A model generated the notes under the pieces. It saw only the letters and a program-made list of their open reading frames with translations, made no database searches and was not told where the DNA came from. The translations under genes were made by a program, and so were the position numbers. From NCBI GenBank assembly GCA_029851415.1, contig CM056744.1, forward strand, positions 58,181,797-58,245,796: a stretch of DNA of 64,000 bases, read 5' to 3'. The stretch's first letter is position 1, and every line of letters begins with the position of its first letter. Shown piece by piece: positions 12,701-25,800 of the stretch. The stretch is from Eretmocerus hayati. Lineage: Eukaryota > Arthropoda > Insecta > Hymenoptera > Aphelinidae.

Positions 12701-13753
12701 TCTTTGCAGCCCCCCCGGTGACTGCAGACACCCCCAAATCGGGGGTTGGAATTCGGGATTTTTTTCAGAACAGGCAAGGAAGCTCTGTTCCAAAATGTCT
12801 CGATTGGGATCGCTTTCTTGTGACGGAAGAGGGTGCCTGAATTTTTTGCAGCCCCTCCGGTGAATGCCGACACCCCGAAATCGGGGGTTGAAATTCGGGA
12901 ATTTTCTTAGAACAGGCCAGGAGTCTCTGTTCCAAGATTTCTCGATTGGGATCGTTTCCTTCTGACGAGAGAAGGTGCCTGAATTTTTCGCAGCCCCACC
13001 GGTGAATGCCGACACCCCCCAATTGGGGGTTGGAATTCGGGAATTCTTAAGAACAGGCCAGGAGGCTCCGTTCCAAAATTTCTCGTTCGAGATCGCTTTC
13101 TTGTGACGAAAGAAGGAGCCTGAATTCTTTGCAGCCCCCCCGGTGACTGCCGACACCCCCATATTGGGGGTTGGAATTCGGGAATTCTTTAGAACAGGAG
13201 AGGAGGCTCTGTTCCAAAATTTCTCGTTCGGGATCGCTTTCTTGTGACGAGAGAGGGTGCCTGAATTTTTTGCAGCCCCCCCGGTGAATGCCGACACCCC
13301 CAAATCAGGGGTTAAATTTCGAGAATTTTCTCAGAACAGGCAAGGAGGCTCTGTTCCAAAATTTCTCGTTCGGGATCGCTCTCTTGTGACGAAAGAATGT
13401 GCCAGAATTTTTTGCAGCCCCCCCCCGGTGAACGCGAACACCCCGAAATCGGGGGTTGAAATTCGGGAATTTTCTTAGAACAGGCCAGGAGTCTCTGTTC
13501 CAAGATTTCTCGATTGGGATCGTTTCCTTCTGACGAGAGAAGGTGCCTGAATTTTTCGCAGCCCCACCGGTGAATGCCGACACCCCCCAATTGGGGGTTG
13601 GAATTCGGGAATTCTTAAGAACAGGCCAGGAGGCTCCGTTCCAAAATTTCTCGTTCGAGATCGCTTTCTTGTGACGAAAGAAGGAGCCTGAATTCTTTGC
13701 AGCCCCCCCGGTGACTGCCGACACCCCCAAATCGGGGGTTGGAATTCGGGATT
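9772..13753. repeat. Higher-order repeat copy 3, expanded to 28 monomers
   Basis: Variants that mark the unit start recur at 9772 and 13754, 3982 bp apart. The excess over the 2989-bp unit is 993 bp, exactly seven monomers, and is explained by an internal tandem duplication: the variants at 12313-12597 recur at 13305-13590. Unequal exchange inside the unit is the simplest explanation. Confidence 0.8.
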
Positions 13754-16742
13754 TTTTTCAGAACAGGCAAGGAAGCTCTGTTCCAAAATGTCTCGATCGG
13801 GATCGCTTTCTTGTGACGGGAGAGGGTGCCTGAATTTTTTGCAGCCCCTCCGGTGAATGCCGACACCCCGAAATCGGGGTTTGAAATTCGGGAATTTTTT
13901 TAGAACAGGCCAGGAGATTCTGTTGTAAAATTTCTCGATTGGGATCGCTTCCTTGTGACAAGAGGAGGTGCCTGAATTTTTGGCAGCCCCCCCCCCCCGG
14001 AGAATGCCGACACCCCCAAATCGGGGGTTGAAATTCTGGATTTATCTCAGAACAGGCAAGGAGGCTCTGTTCCAAAATTACTCGATTGGGATCGCTTCCT
14101 TGTGACGAAAGAAGTTGCCTGAATTTCTCGCAGCCCCCCCGTCGAATGCCGACACCCCCAAATCGGGGGTTGAAATTCGGGAATTCTCTTAGAACAGGCC
14201 AGGAGGCTCTGTTCCAAGATTTCTCGGTTGGGATCGCTTCTTCTCGACGAGAGAAGGTGCCTGAATTTTTCGCAGCCCCACCGGTGAATGCCGACACCCC
14301 CATATTGGGGGTTGGAATTCGGGAATTCTTTAGAACAGGAGAGGAGGCTCTGTTCCAAAATTTCTCGTTTGGGATCGCTTTCTTGTGACGAGAGAGGGTG
14401 CCTGAATTTTTTATAGCCCCCCCCCGTGAATGCCGACACCCCCAAATCGGGGGTTAAAATTCGAAAATTTTCTTAGAACAGGCCAGGAGGCTCTGTTCCA
14501 ACATTTCTCGATTGGGAACGTTTTCTTGTGACAAAAGGAGGTGCCTGAATTTTTTGCAGCCCCCCCCTGAGAATGCCGACACCCCCAAATCGGGGGTTGA
14601 AATTCGGGATTTATCTCAGAACAGGCAAGGAGGCTCTGTTCCAAAATTACTCGATTGGGATTGCTTCCTCGTGACGAAAGAAGTCGCCTGAATTTCTCGC
14701 AGCCCCCCCGTCGAATGCCGACAACCCCAAATCGGGGGTTGAAATTCGGGAATTTTCTTAGAACAGGCCAGGAGGCTCTGTTCCAAAACTTCTCGTTCGG
14801 GATCGCTACCTTGTGACGAGAGAAGGTGCCTGAATATTTTGCAGCCCCCCGTCGAATGCCAACACCCCCAAATCGGGGGTTGAAATTCGGGAATTCTCTT
14901 AGAACAAGCCAGGAGGCTCTGTTCCAAATTTCATCGATTGGGATTGCTTTCTTGTGATAAAAGATGGTGCCGGAATTTTTCGCAGTCCCCCGGTGAATGC
15001 CGACACCCCGAAATCGGGGGTTGAAATTCGGGAATTTTTTTAGAACAGGCCAGGAGGCTCTGTTCGAAAATTTCTCGATTGGTATCGCTTTCTTGTGACA
15101 TAAGGAGGTGCCTGAATCTTCAGCAACCCCCCGGTGAATGCCGACACCCCCAAATCGGGGGTTGAAATACAGGATTTATCTCAGAATAGGCAAGGAGGCT
15201 CTGTTCCAAAATTTCTCGATTGAGATCGCTTTCTTGTAACGAAAATAGATGCCTGAATCTTTGGCAGCCCCCCCGGTGGATGCCGACACCCCCAAATCGG
15301 GGGTTGATATTCGGGAATTTTCTTAGAACAGGCCAGGAGTCTCTGTTCCAAGATTTCTCGATTGGGATCGTTTCCTTCTGACGAGAGAAGGTGCCTGAAT
15401 TTTTCGCAGCCCCACCGGTGAATGCCGACACCCCCCAAATCGGGGGTTGATATTCGGGAATTCTCTTAGAACAGGCCAGGAGGCTCTGTTCCAAAATCTC
15501 TCGATCCGGATCACTTTCTTGTGACGAAAGGAGGTGCCTGAATTTTTTACAGCCCCCCCCGTCGAATGCCGACACCCCCAAATCGGGGGTTGAACTTCGG
15601 GATTTATCTCAGAACAGGCAAGGAGGCTCTGTTCCAAAATTTCTCGATCGGGATCGCTTTCTTGTGACGAGAGAGGGTGCCTGAATTTTTTGCAGGCCCC
15701 CCCCCCCCGGTGAATACCGACACCCCCAAATCGGGGGTTGAGATTCGGGAAATTTCTTAGAACAGGCCAGGAGGCTCTGTTCCAAAATTTCTCGAATGGG
15801 ATCGTTTTCTTGTGACAAGAGGAGGTGCTCGTATTTTTTGCAGCCCCCCGGTGAATGCCGACACCCCCAAATCGTGGGTTGGAATTCGGGATTCATCTCA
15901 GAACAGGCAAGGAGGCTCTGTTCCAAAATCTCTCGATTGGGATCGCTCTCTCGTGACGGAAAAGGTGCCTGAATTTATTGCAGCCCCCCGGTGAATGCCG
16001 ACATCCCCAAAATCGGGGGTTGGAATTCGGTAATTTTTTTAGAACAGGCCAGGAGGCTCTGTTCCAAGATTTCTCGATTGGGATCGCTTCCTTCCGACGA
16101 GAGATGGTGCCTGAATTTTTCGCAGCCCCACCGGTGAATGCCGACACCCCCATATTGGGGGTTGGAATTCGGGAATTCTTTAGAACAGGAGAGGAGGCTC
16201 TGTTCCAAAATTTCTCGTTCGGGATCGCTTTCTTGTGACGAGAGAGGGTGCCTGAATTTTTGCAGCCCCCCCGGTGAATGCCGACACCCCCAAATCAGGG
16301 GTTAAATTTCGAGAATTTTCTCAGAACAGGCAAGGAGGCTCTGTTCCAAAATTTCTCGTTCGGGATCGCTCTCTTGTGACGAAAGAATGTGCCAGAATTT
16401 TTTGCAGCCCCCCCCGGTGAACGCGAACACCCCGAAATCGGGGGTTGAAATTCGGGAATTTTCTTAGAACAGGCCAGGAGTCTCTGTTCCAAGATTTCTC
16501 GATTGGGATCGTTTCCTTCTGACGAGAGAAGGTGCCTGAATTTTTCGCAGCCCCACCGGTGAATGCCGACACCCCCCAATTGGGGGTTGGAATTCGGGAA
16601 TTCTTAAGAACAGGCCAGGAGGCTCCGTTCCAAAATTTCTCGTTCGAGATCGCTTTCTTGTGACGAAAGAAGGAGCCTGAATTCTTTGCAGCCCCCCCGG
16701 TGACTGCCGACACCCCCAAATCGGGGGTTGGAATTCGGGATT
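13754..16742. repeat. Higher-order repeat copy 4, 21 monomers
   Basis: The unit is 2989 bp long (21 x 142.3). The ordered markers at 14086, 14616, 15181 and 15812 recur from the copies starting at 1 and 9772. This is the cleanest complete unit in the window. Confidence 0.85.
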
Positions 16743-19720
16743 TTTTTCAGAACAGGCAAGGAAGCTCTGTTCCAAAATGTCTCGATTGGGATCGCTTTCT
16801 TGTGACGGAAGAGGGTGCCTGAATTTTTTGCAGCCCCTCCGGTGAATGCCGACACCCCGAAATCGGGGTTTGAAATTCGGGAATTTTTTTAGAACAGGCC
16901 AGGAGATTCTGTTGTAAAATTTCTCGATTGGGATCGCTTCCTTGTGACAAGAGGAGGTGCCTGAATTTTTGGCAGCCCCCCCCCCCCGGAGAATGCCGAC
17001 ACCCCCAAATCGGGGGTTGAAATTCTGGATTTATCTCAGAACAGGCAAGGAGGCTCTGTTCCAAAATTACTCGATTGGGATCGCTTCCTTGTGACGAAAG
17101 AAGTTGCCTGAATTTCTCGCAGCCCCCCCGTCGAATGCCGACACCCCCAAATCGGGGGTTGAAATTCGGGAATTCTCTTAGAACAGGCCAGGAGGCTCTG
17201 TTCCAAGATTTCTCGGTTGGGATCGCTTCTTCTCGACGAGAGAAGGTGCCTGAATTTTTCGCAGCCCCACCGGTGAATGCCGACACCCCCATATTGGGGG
17301 TTGGAATTCGGGAATTCTTTAGAACAGGAGAGGAGGCTCTGTTCCAAAATTTCTCGTTTGGGATCGCTTTCTTGTGACGAGAGAGGGTGCCTGAATTTTT
17401 TATAGCCCCCCCCGTGAATGCCGACACCCCCAAATCGGGGGTTAAAATTCGAAAATTTTCTTAGAACAGGCCAGGAGGCTCTGTTCCAACATTTCTCGAT
17501 TGGGAACGTTTTCTTGTGACAAAAGGAGGTGCCTGAATTTTTTGCAGCCCCCCCCCCCGGAGAATGCCGACACCCCCAAATCGGGGGTTGAAATTCGGGA
17601 TTTATCTCAGAACAGGCAAGGAGGCTCTGTTCCAAAATTACTCGATTGGGATTGCTTCCTCGTGACGAAAGAAGTCGCCTGAATTTCTTGCAGCCCCCCC
17701 GTCGAATGCCGACAACCCCAAATCGGGGGTTGAAATTCGGGAATTTTCTTAGAACAGGCCAGGAGGCTCTGTTCCAAAACTTCTCGTTCGGGATCGCTAC
17801 CTTGTGACGAGAGAAGGTGCCTGAATATTTTGCAGCCCCCCGTCGAATGCCAACACCCCCAAATCGGGGGTTGAAATTCGGGAATTCTCTTAGAACAAGC
17901 CAGGAGGCTCTGTTCCAAATTTCATCGATTGGGATTGCTTTCTTGTGATAAAAGATGGTGCCGGAATTTTTCGCAGTCCCCCGGTGAATGCCGACACCCC
18001 GAAATCGGGGGTTGAAATTCGGGAATTTTTTTAGAACAGGCCAGGAGGCTCTGTTCGAAAATTTCTCGATTGGTATCGCTTTCTTGTGACATAAGGAGGT
18101 GCCTGAATCTTCAGCAACCCCCCGGTGAATGCCGACACCCCCAAATCGGGGGTTGAAATACAGGATTTATCTCAGAATAGGCAAGGAGGCTCTGTTCCAG
18201 AATTTCTCGATTGAGATCGCTTTCTTGTAACGAAAATAGATGCCTGAATCTTTGGCAGCCCCCCCGGTGGATGCCGACACCCCCAAATCGGGGGTTGATA
18301 TTCGGGAATTCTCTTAGAACAGGCCAGGAGGCTCTGTTCCAAAATCTCTCGATCCGGATCGCTTTCTTGTGACGAAAGGAGGTGCCTGAATTTTTGCAGC
18401 CCCCCCCCCCCCGGTGAATACCGACACCCCCAAATCGGGGGTTGAAATTCGGGAATTCTCTTAGAACAAGCCAGGAGGCTCTGTTCCAAAATTTATCGAT
18501 TGGGATTGCTTCCTTGCGATAAAAGATGGTGCCGGAATTTTTCGCAGTCCCCCGGTGAATGCCGACACCCCGAAATCGGGGGTTGGAATTCGGGAATTTT
18601 ATTAGAACAGGCCAGGAAGCTCTGTTCGAAAATTTCTCGATTGGGATCGCTTCCTTGTGACATAAGGAGGTGCCTGAATCTTCAGCATCCCCCCGGTGAA
18701 TGCCGACACCCCCAAATCGGGGGTTGAATTACAGGATTTATCTCAGAACAGGCAAGGAGGCTCTGTTCCAGAATTTCTCGATTGGGATCGCTTTCTTGTA
18801 ACGAAAATAGATGCCTGAATCTTCGGCAGCCCCCCCGGTGGATGCCGACACCCCCAAATCGGGGGTTGATATTCGGGAATTCTCTTAGAACAGGCCAGGA
18901 GGCTCTGTTCCAAAATCTCTCGATCCGGATCGCTTTCTTGTGACGAAAGGAGGTGCCTGAATTTTTTACAGCCCCCCCCCCCGTCGAATGCCGACACCCC
19001 CAAATCGGGGGTTGAACTTCGGGATTTATCTCAGAACAGGCAAGGAGGCTCTGTTCAAAAATTTCTCGATCGGGATCGCTTTCTTGTGACGAGAGAGGGT
19101 GCCTGAATTTTTTGCAGCCCCCCCCCCCCCCCGGTGAATACCGACACCCCCAAATCGGGGGTTGAGATTCGGGAAATTTCTTAGAACAGGCCAGGAGGCT
19201 CTGTTCCAAAATTTCTCGAATGGGATCGTTTTCTTGTGACAAGAGGAGGTGCTCGTATTTTTTGCAGCCCCCCGGTGAATGCCGACACCCCCAAATCGTG
19301 GGTTGGAATTCGTGATTCATCTCAGAACAGGCAAGGAGGCTCTGTTCCAAAATCTCTCGATTGGGATCGCTCTCTCGTGACGAAAGGAGGTGCCTGAATT
19401 TATTGCAGCCCCCCGGTGAATGCCGACACCCCCAAAATCGGGGGTTGGAATTCGGGAATTTTTTTAGAACAGGCCAGGAGGCTCTGTTCCAAGATTTCTC
19501 GATTGGGATCGCTTCCTTCCGACGAGAGATGGTGCCTGAATTTTTCGCAGCCCCACCGGTGAATGCCGACACCCCCATATTGGGGGTTGGAATTCGGGAA
19601 TTCTTTAGAACAGGAGAGGAGGCTCTGTTCCAAAATTTCTCGTTCGGGATCGCTTTCTTGTGACGAGAGAGGGTGCCTGAATTTTTTGCAGCCCCCCCGG
19701 TGAATGCCGACACCCCCAAA
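16743..19720. repeat. Higher-order repeat copy 5 with a switched centre
   Basis: The unit starts as copy 4 does (markers 17075 and 17607). From about 18200 it follows the path of copy 2 (variant 18500 equals 4614), then returns to the copy-4 order near 19000-19700. This chimeric order is what exchange or gene conversion between units would produce. Confidence 0.7.
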
Positions 19721-21245
19721 TCAGGGGTTAAATTTCGAGAATTTTCTCAGAACAGGCCAGGAGGCTCTGTTCCAAAATTTTTCGATTGGGATCGTTTTCT
19801 TGTGACAAAAGGAGATGCCTGAATTTTTGCAGCCCCCCGTCGAATGCCGACACCCCCAAAATCGGGGGTTGGAATTCGGGAATTTTTTTAGAACAGGCCA
19901 GGAGGCTCTGTTCCAAGATTTCTCGATTGGGATCGCTTCCTCCCGACGAGAGAAGGTGCCTGAATTTTTCGCAGCCCCACCGGTGAATGCCGACACCCCC
20001 ATATTGGGGGTTGGAATTCGGGAATTCTTTAGAACAGGAGAGGAGGCTCTGTTCCAAAATTTCTCGTTCGGGATCGCTTTCTTGTGACGAGAGAGGGTGC
20101 CTGAATTTTTTGCAGCCCCCCCGGTGAATGCCGACACCCCCAAATCAGGGGTTGAATTTCGAGAATTTTCTCAGAACAGGCAAGGAGGCTCTGTTCCAAA
20201 ATCTCTCGATTGGGATCGCTCTCTTGTGACGAAAGGAGGTGCCTGAATTTATTGCAGCCCCCCGGTGAATGCCGACACCCCCAAAATCGGGGGTTGGAAT
20301 TCGGGAATTTTTTTAGAACAGGCCAGGAGGCTCTGTTCCAACATTTCTCGTTCGGGATCGCTTCCTCCCGACGAGAGAAGGTGCCTGAATTTTTCGCAGC
20401 CCCACCGGTGAATGCCGACACCCCCATATTGGGGGTTGGAATTCGGGAATTCTTTAGAACAGGAGAGGAGGCTCTGTTCCAAAATTTCTCGTTCGGGATC
20501 GCTTCCTTGTGACGAGAGAGGGTGCCTGAATTTTTTGCAGCCCCCCCGGTGAATGCCGACACCCCCAAATCGGGGGTTAAATTTCGAGAATTTTCTCAGA
20601 ACAGGCTAGGAGGCTCTGTTCCAAAATTTTTCGATTGGGATCGTTTTCTTGTGACAAAAGGAGGTGCCTGAATTTTTTGCAGCCCCCCTGGTGAATGCCG
20701 ACACCCCCAAATCGGGGGTTGAAATTCGGGATTTATCTCAGAACAGGCAAGGAGGCTCTGTTCCGAAATTTCTCGATTGGGATTGCTTCCTTGTGACGGA
20801 AGACGGTGCCTGAATTTCTCGCAGCAACCCTGGTGAATGCCGACACCCCCAAATCGGGGTTGAAATTCGGAAATTTTCTTAGAACAGGCCAGAAGGCTCT
20901 GTTCCAAAATCTATCGATTGGGATCGCTTTCTTGTGACGAAAGGAAGTGCCTGAATTTCTCGCAGCCCCCCCGGTGAATGCCGACACCCCCAAATCGGGG
21001 GTTGAAATTCGGGAATTTTCTTAGAACAGGCCAGGAGGCTCTGTTCCGAAATTTCTCGATTGGGATTGCTTCCTTGTGACGGAAGACGGTGCCTGAATTT
21101 CTCGCAGCAACCCTGGTGAATGCCGACACCCCCAAATCGGGGTTGAAATTCGGAAATTTTCTTAGAACAGGCCAGAAGGCTCTGTTCCAAAATCTATCGA
21201 TTGGGATCGCTTTCTTGTGACGAAAGGAGGTGCCTGAATTTCTCG

Positions 21246-22817
21246 CAGCCCCCCCCGGTGAACGCGAACACCCCGAAATCGGGGGTTGAAATTCGGGAAT
21301 TTTCTTAGAACAGGCCAGGAGTCTCTGTTCCAAAATTTCTCGATTGGGATCGCTTCCTTTTGACGGAAGGAGGTGCCTGAATTTCTCGCAGCCCCCCCGG
21401 TGAATGCCGACACCCCCAAATCGGGGGTTGAAATTCGGGAATTTTCTTAGAACAGGCCAGGAGGCTCTGTTCCAAAATTTCTCGTTCGGGATCGCTACCT
21501 TGTGACGAGAGAAGGTGCCTGAATGTTTTGCAGCCCCCCGGTGAATGCCAACACCCCCAAATCGGGAGTTGAAATTCGGGAATTCTCTTAGAACAAGCCA
21601 GGAGGCTCTGTTCCAAAATTTATCGATTGGGATTGCTTCCTTGCGATAAAAGATGGTGCCGGAATTTTTCGCAGTCCCCCGGTGAATGCCGAAACCCCGA
21701 AATCGGGGGTTGGAATTCGGGAATTTTCTTAGATCAGGCCAGGAGGCTCTGTTCCACAATTCCTCGATTGTGATCGCTTTCTTGTGACATGAGGAGTTGC
21801 CTGAATCTTCAGCAGCCCCTCCGGTGAATGCCGACACCCCGAAATTGGGGTTTGAAATTCGGGAATTTTTTTAGAACAGGCCAGGAGATTCTGTTGTAAA
21901 ATTTCTCGATTGGGATCGCTTCCTTGTGACAAGAGGAGGTGCCTGAATTTTTGGCAGCCCCCCCCCGGAGAATGCCGACACCCCCAAATCGGGGGTTGGA
22001 ATTCTGGATTCATCTCAGACCAGGCGAGGAGGCTCTGTTCGTAAATTACTCGATTGGGATTGCTTCCTTGTGACGAAAGAAGATGCCTGAATTTCTTGCA
22101 GCCCCCCCGGTGAATGCCGACACCCCAAATCGGGGGTTGAAATGGAATTTTCTTAGAACAGGCCAGGAGGCTCTGTTCCAAAATTCCTCGTTCGGGATCG
22201 CTACCTTGTGACGAGAGAAGGTGCCTGAATATTTTGCAGCCCCCCGTCGAATGCCAACACCCCCAAATCGGGGGTTGAAATTCGGGAATTCTCCCCTGCT
22301 GCAAAAGATCGATTGGGATAGATTGAAAACCAATCGAATCCCATCGGGATGAATACATTTCAATCGGTTCTATCATTCAACCGGCGAGAGCAGTATTGGA
22401 ATTCAATGCAGATCAATCGAACAAAGACCCAATCAAGCTGAATCCTGAATTGTAGAATTGGGATCACAACTGCCAATAGAATTCTATACTGTTGATGAGG
22501 ATTCATGTAAGCGAATATAATCCAATACTAGTATTCAGCATAGGATCGGACACGGAAGGATGGATGGAAGATCTTCGCTGGTTCAATATGTTTTAATGAA
22601 CCGATTCAGTATTGGATAGACCCCCAAATTCGACCCCCAATTGAATTCCAACCCCCAAATCGGGGGTTGGAATTCGGGAATTTTCTTAGAACAGGCCAGG
22701 AGGCTCTGTTCCAAAATTCCTCCATTGGGATCGCTTTCTTGTGACAAGAGGAGGTGCCTGAATTTTTTGCAGCCCCCCCGGTGAATGCTGACAACCCCAA
22801 ATCGGGGGTTGAAATTC
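21246..22817. repeat. Segmental duplication within the array (pair of 6045-7620)
   Basis: The same monomer order and the same 358-bp insert as in 6045-7620, offset about 15.2 kb. The insert therefore moved with its satellite flanks and did not transpose a second time. Confidence 0.75.
22294..22651. repeat. 358-bp non-satellite insert, copy 3
   Basis: Identical junctions and identical 358-bp length to the copies at 5135 and 7097. It shares most diagnostic bases with the 7097 copy. No coding capacity is seen. Confidence 0.9.
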
Positions 22818-25800
22818 GGGAATTTTCTTAGAACAGGCCAGGAGTCTCTGTTCCAAAATTTCTCGATTGGGATCGCTTCCTTTTGACGGAAGGAGGTGCC
22901 TGAGTTTCTCGCAGCCCCCCCGGTGAATGCCGACACCCCCAAATCGGGGGTTGAAATTCGGGAATTTTCTTAGAACAGGCCAGGAGGCTCTGTTCCAAAA
23001 TTTCTCGTTCGGGATCGCTACCTTGTGACGAGAGAAGGTGCCTGAATGTTTTGCAGCCCCCCGGTGAATGCCAACACCCCCAAATCGGGAGTTGAAATTC
23101 GGGAATTCTCTTAGAACAAGCCAGGAGGCTCTGTTCCGAAATTTATCGATTGGGATTGCTTCCTTGCGATAAAAGATGGTGCCGGAATTTTTCGCAGTCC
23201 CCCGGTGAATGCCGAAACCCCGAAATCGGGGGTTGGAATTCGGGAATTTTCTTAGAACAGGCCAGGAGGCTCTGTTCGAAAATTTCTCGATTGGTATCGC
23301 TTTCTTGTGACATAAGGAAGTGCCTGAATCTTCAGCAACCCCCCGGTGAATGCCGACAGCCCCAAATCGGGGGTTGAAATACAGGATTTATCTCAGAATA
23401 GGCAAGGAGGCTCTGTTCCAAAATTTCTCGATTGAGATCGCTTTCTTGTAACGAAAATAGATGCCTGAATCTTTGGCAGCCCCCCCGGTGGATGCCGACA
23501 CCCCCAAATCGGGGGTTGATATTCGGGAATTCTCTTAGAACAGGCCAGGAGGCTCTGTTCCAAAATCTCTCGATCCGGATCGCTTTCTTGTGACGAAAGG
23601 AGGTGCCTGAATTCTTGCAGCCCCCCCCCCCCCCGGTGAATACCGACACCCCCAAATCGGGGGTTGAAATTCGGGAATTCTCTTAGAACAAGCCAGGAGG
23701 CTCTGTTCCAAAATTTATCGATTGGGATTGCTTCCTTGCGATAAAAGATGGTGCCGGAATTTTTCGCAGTCCCCCGGTGGATGCCGACACCCCGAAATCG
23801 GGGGTTGGAATTCGGGAATTTTTTTAGAACAGGCCAGGAAGCTCTGTTCGAAAATCTCTCGATTGGGATCGCTTCCTTGTGACATAAGGAGGTGCCTGAA
23901 TCTTCAGCATCCCCCCGGTGAATGCCGACACCCCCCAAATCGGGGGTTGAATTACAGGATTTATCTCAGAACAGGCAAGGAGGCTCTGTTCCAAAATTTC
24001 TCGATTGGGATCGCTTTCTTGTAACGAAAATAGATGCCTGAATCTTCGGCAGCCCCCCCCGGTGGATGCCGACACCCCCAAATCGGGGGTTGATATTCGG
24101 GAATTCTCTTAGAACAGGCCAGGAGGCTCTGTTCCAAAATCATTCGATCCGGATCGCTTTCTTGTGACGAAAGGAGGTGCCTGAATTTTTTACAGCCCCC
24201 CCCCGTCGAATGCCGACACCCCCAAATCGGGGGTTGAAATTCGGGATTTATCTCAGAACAGGCAAGGAGGCTCTGTTCCGAAATTTCTCGATTGGGATTG
24301 CTTCCTTGTGACGGAAGACGGTGCCTGAATTTCTCGCAGCCACCCCGGTTGATGCCGACACCCCCAAATCGGGGTTGAAATTCGGGAATTTTCTTAGAAC
24401 AGGCCAGAAGGCTCTGTTCCAAAATCTATCGATTGGGATCGCTTCCTTGTGACGAAAAGAGGTGCCTGAATTTTTTGCAGCCTCCCCGGCGAATGCCGAC
24501 ACCCCCAAAATCGGGGGTTGAAATTCGGGAATTTTTCAGAGTAGGCCAGGAGGCTCTGTTCCAAGATTTCTCAATTGGGATCGCTTCCTCCTGACGAGAG
24601 AAGGTGCCTGAATTTTTCGCAGCCCCCCTCCCCCGGTGAATGCCGACACCCCCAAAATCGGGGGTTGAAATTCGGGAATTTTTTTAAGAACAGGCCAGGA
24701 GCTCCTGTTCCAAGATTTCTCGGTTGGGATCGCTTCTTCCTGACGAGAGAAGGTGCCTGAATTTTTCGCAGCCCCACCGGTGAATGCCGACACCCCCATA
24801 TTGGGGGTTGGAATTCGGGAATTCTTCAGAACAGGAGAGGAGGCTCTGTTCCAAAATTTCTCGTTCGGGATCGCTTTCTTGTGACGAGAGAGGGTGCCTG
24901 AATTTTTTGCAGCCCCCCCCCGGTGAATGCCGACACCCCCAAATCGGGGGTTAAAATTCGAAAATTTTCTTAGAACAGGCAAGGAGGCTCTGTTCCGAAA
25001 TTTCTCGATTGGGATTGATTCCTTGTGACGGAAGACGGTGCCTGAATTTCTCGCAGCCACCCCGGTGAATGCCGACACCCCCAATTCGGGGTTGAAATTC
25101 GGGAATTTTCTTAGAACAGGCCAGAAGGCTCTGTTCCAAAATCTCTCGATTGGGATCGCTTTCTTGTGACGAAAGGAGGTGCCTGAATTTTTTGCAGCCT
25201 CCCCGGTGAATGCCGACACCCCCAAAATCGGGGGTTGAAATTCGGGAATTTTTTTAGAACAGGCCAGGAGGCTCTGTTCCAAGATTTCTCAATTGGGATC
25301 GCTTCCTCCTGACGAGAGAAGGTGCCTGAATTTTTCGCAGCCCCCCCCGGTGAATGCCGACAACCCCAAAATCGGGGGTTGAAATTCGGGAATTTTCTCA
25401 AAACAGGCCAGGAGGCTCTGTTCCAAGATTTCTCGATTGGGATCGTTTCCTTCTGACGAGAGAAGGTGCCTGAATTCTTCGCAGCCCCACCGGTGAATGC
25501 CGACACCCTCCAATTGGGGGTTGGAATTCGGGAATTCTTAAGAACAGGCCAGGAGGCTCCGTTCCAAAATTTCTCGATTGGGATCGCTTTCTTGTGACGG
25601 AAGAGGGTGCCTGAATTTTTTGCAGCCCCTCCGGTGAATGCCGACACCCCGAAATCGGGGTTTGAAATTCGGGAATTTTTTTAGAACAGGCCAGGAGATT
25701 CTGTTGTAAAATTTCTCGATTGGGATCGCTTCCTTGTGACAAGAGGAGGTGCCTGAATTTTTGGCAGCCCCCCCCCCCCCCGGAGAATGCCGACACCCCC

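Larger units (their letters stand above)
7455..22293. repeat. 142-bp satellite array, segment 3
   Basis: Uninterrupted tandem monomers, about 104 by length. The segment contains higher-order repeat copies 3-5. From 8.2 to 9.77 kb it repeats the order found at 1.5-2.86 kb (marker 2067 matches 8839, offset 6772 bp). Confidence 0.96.
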
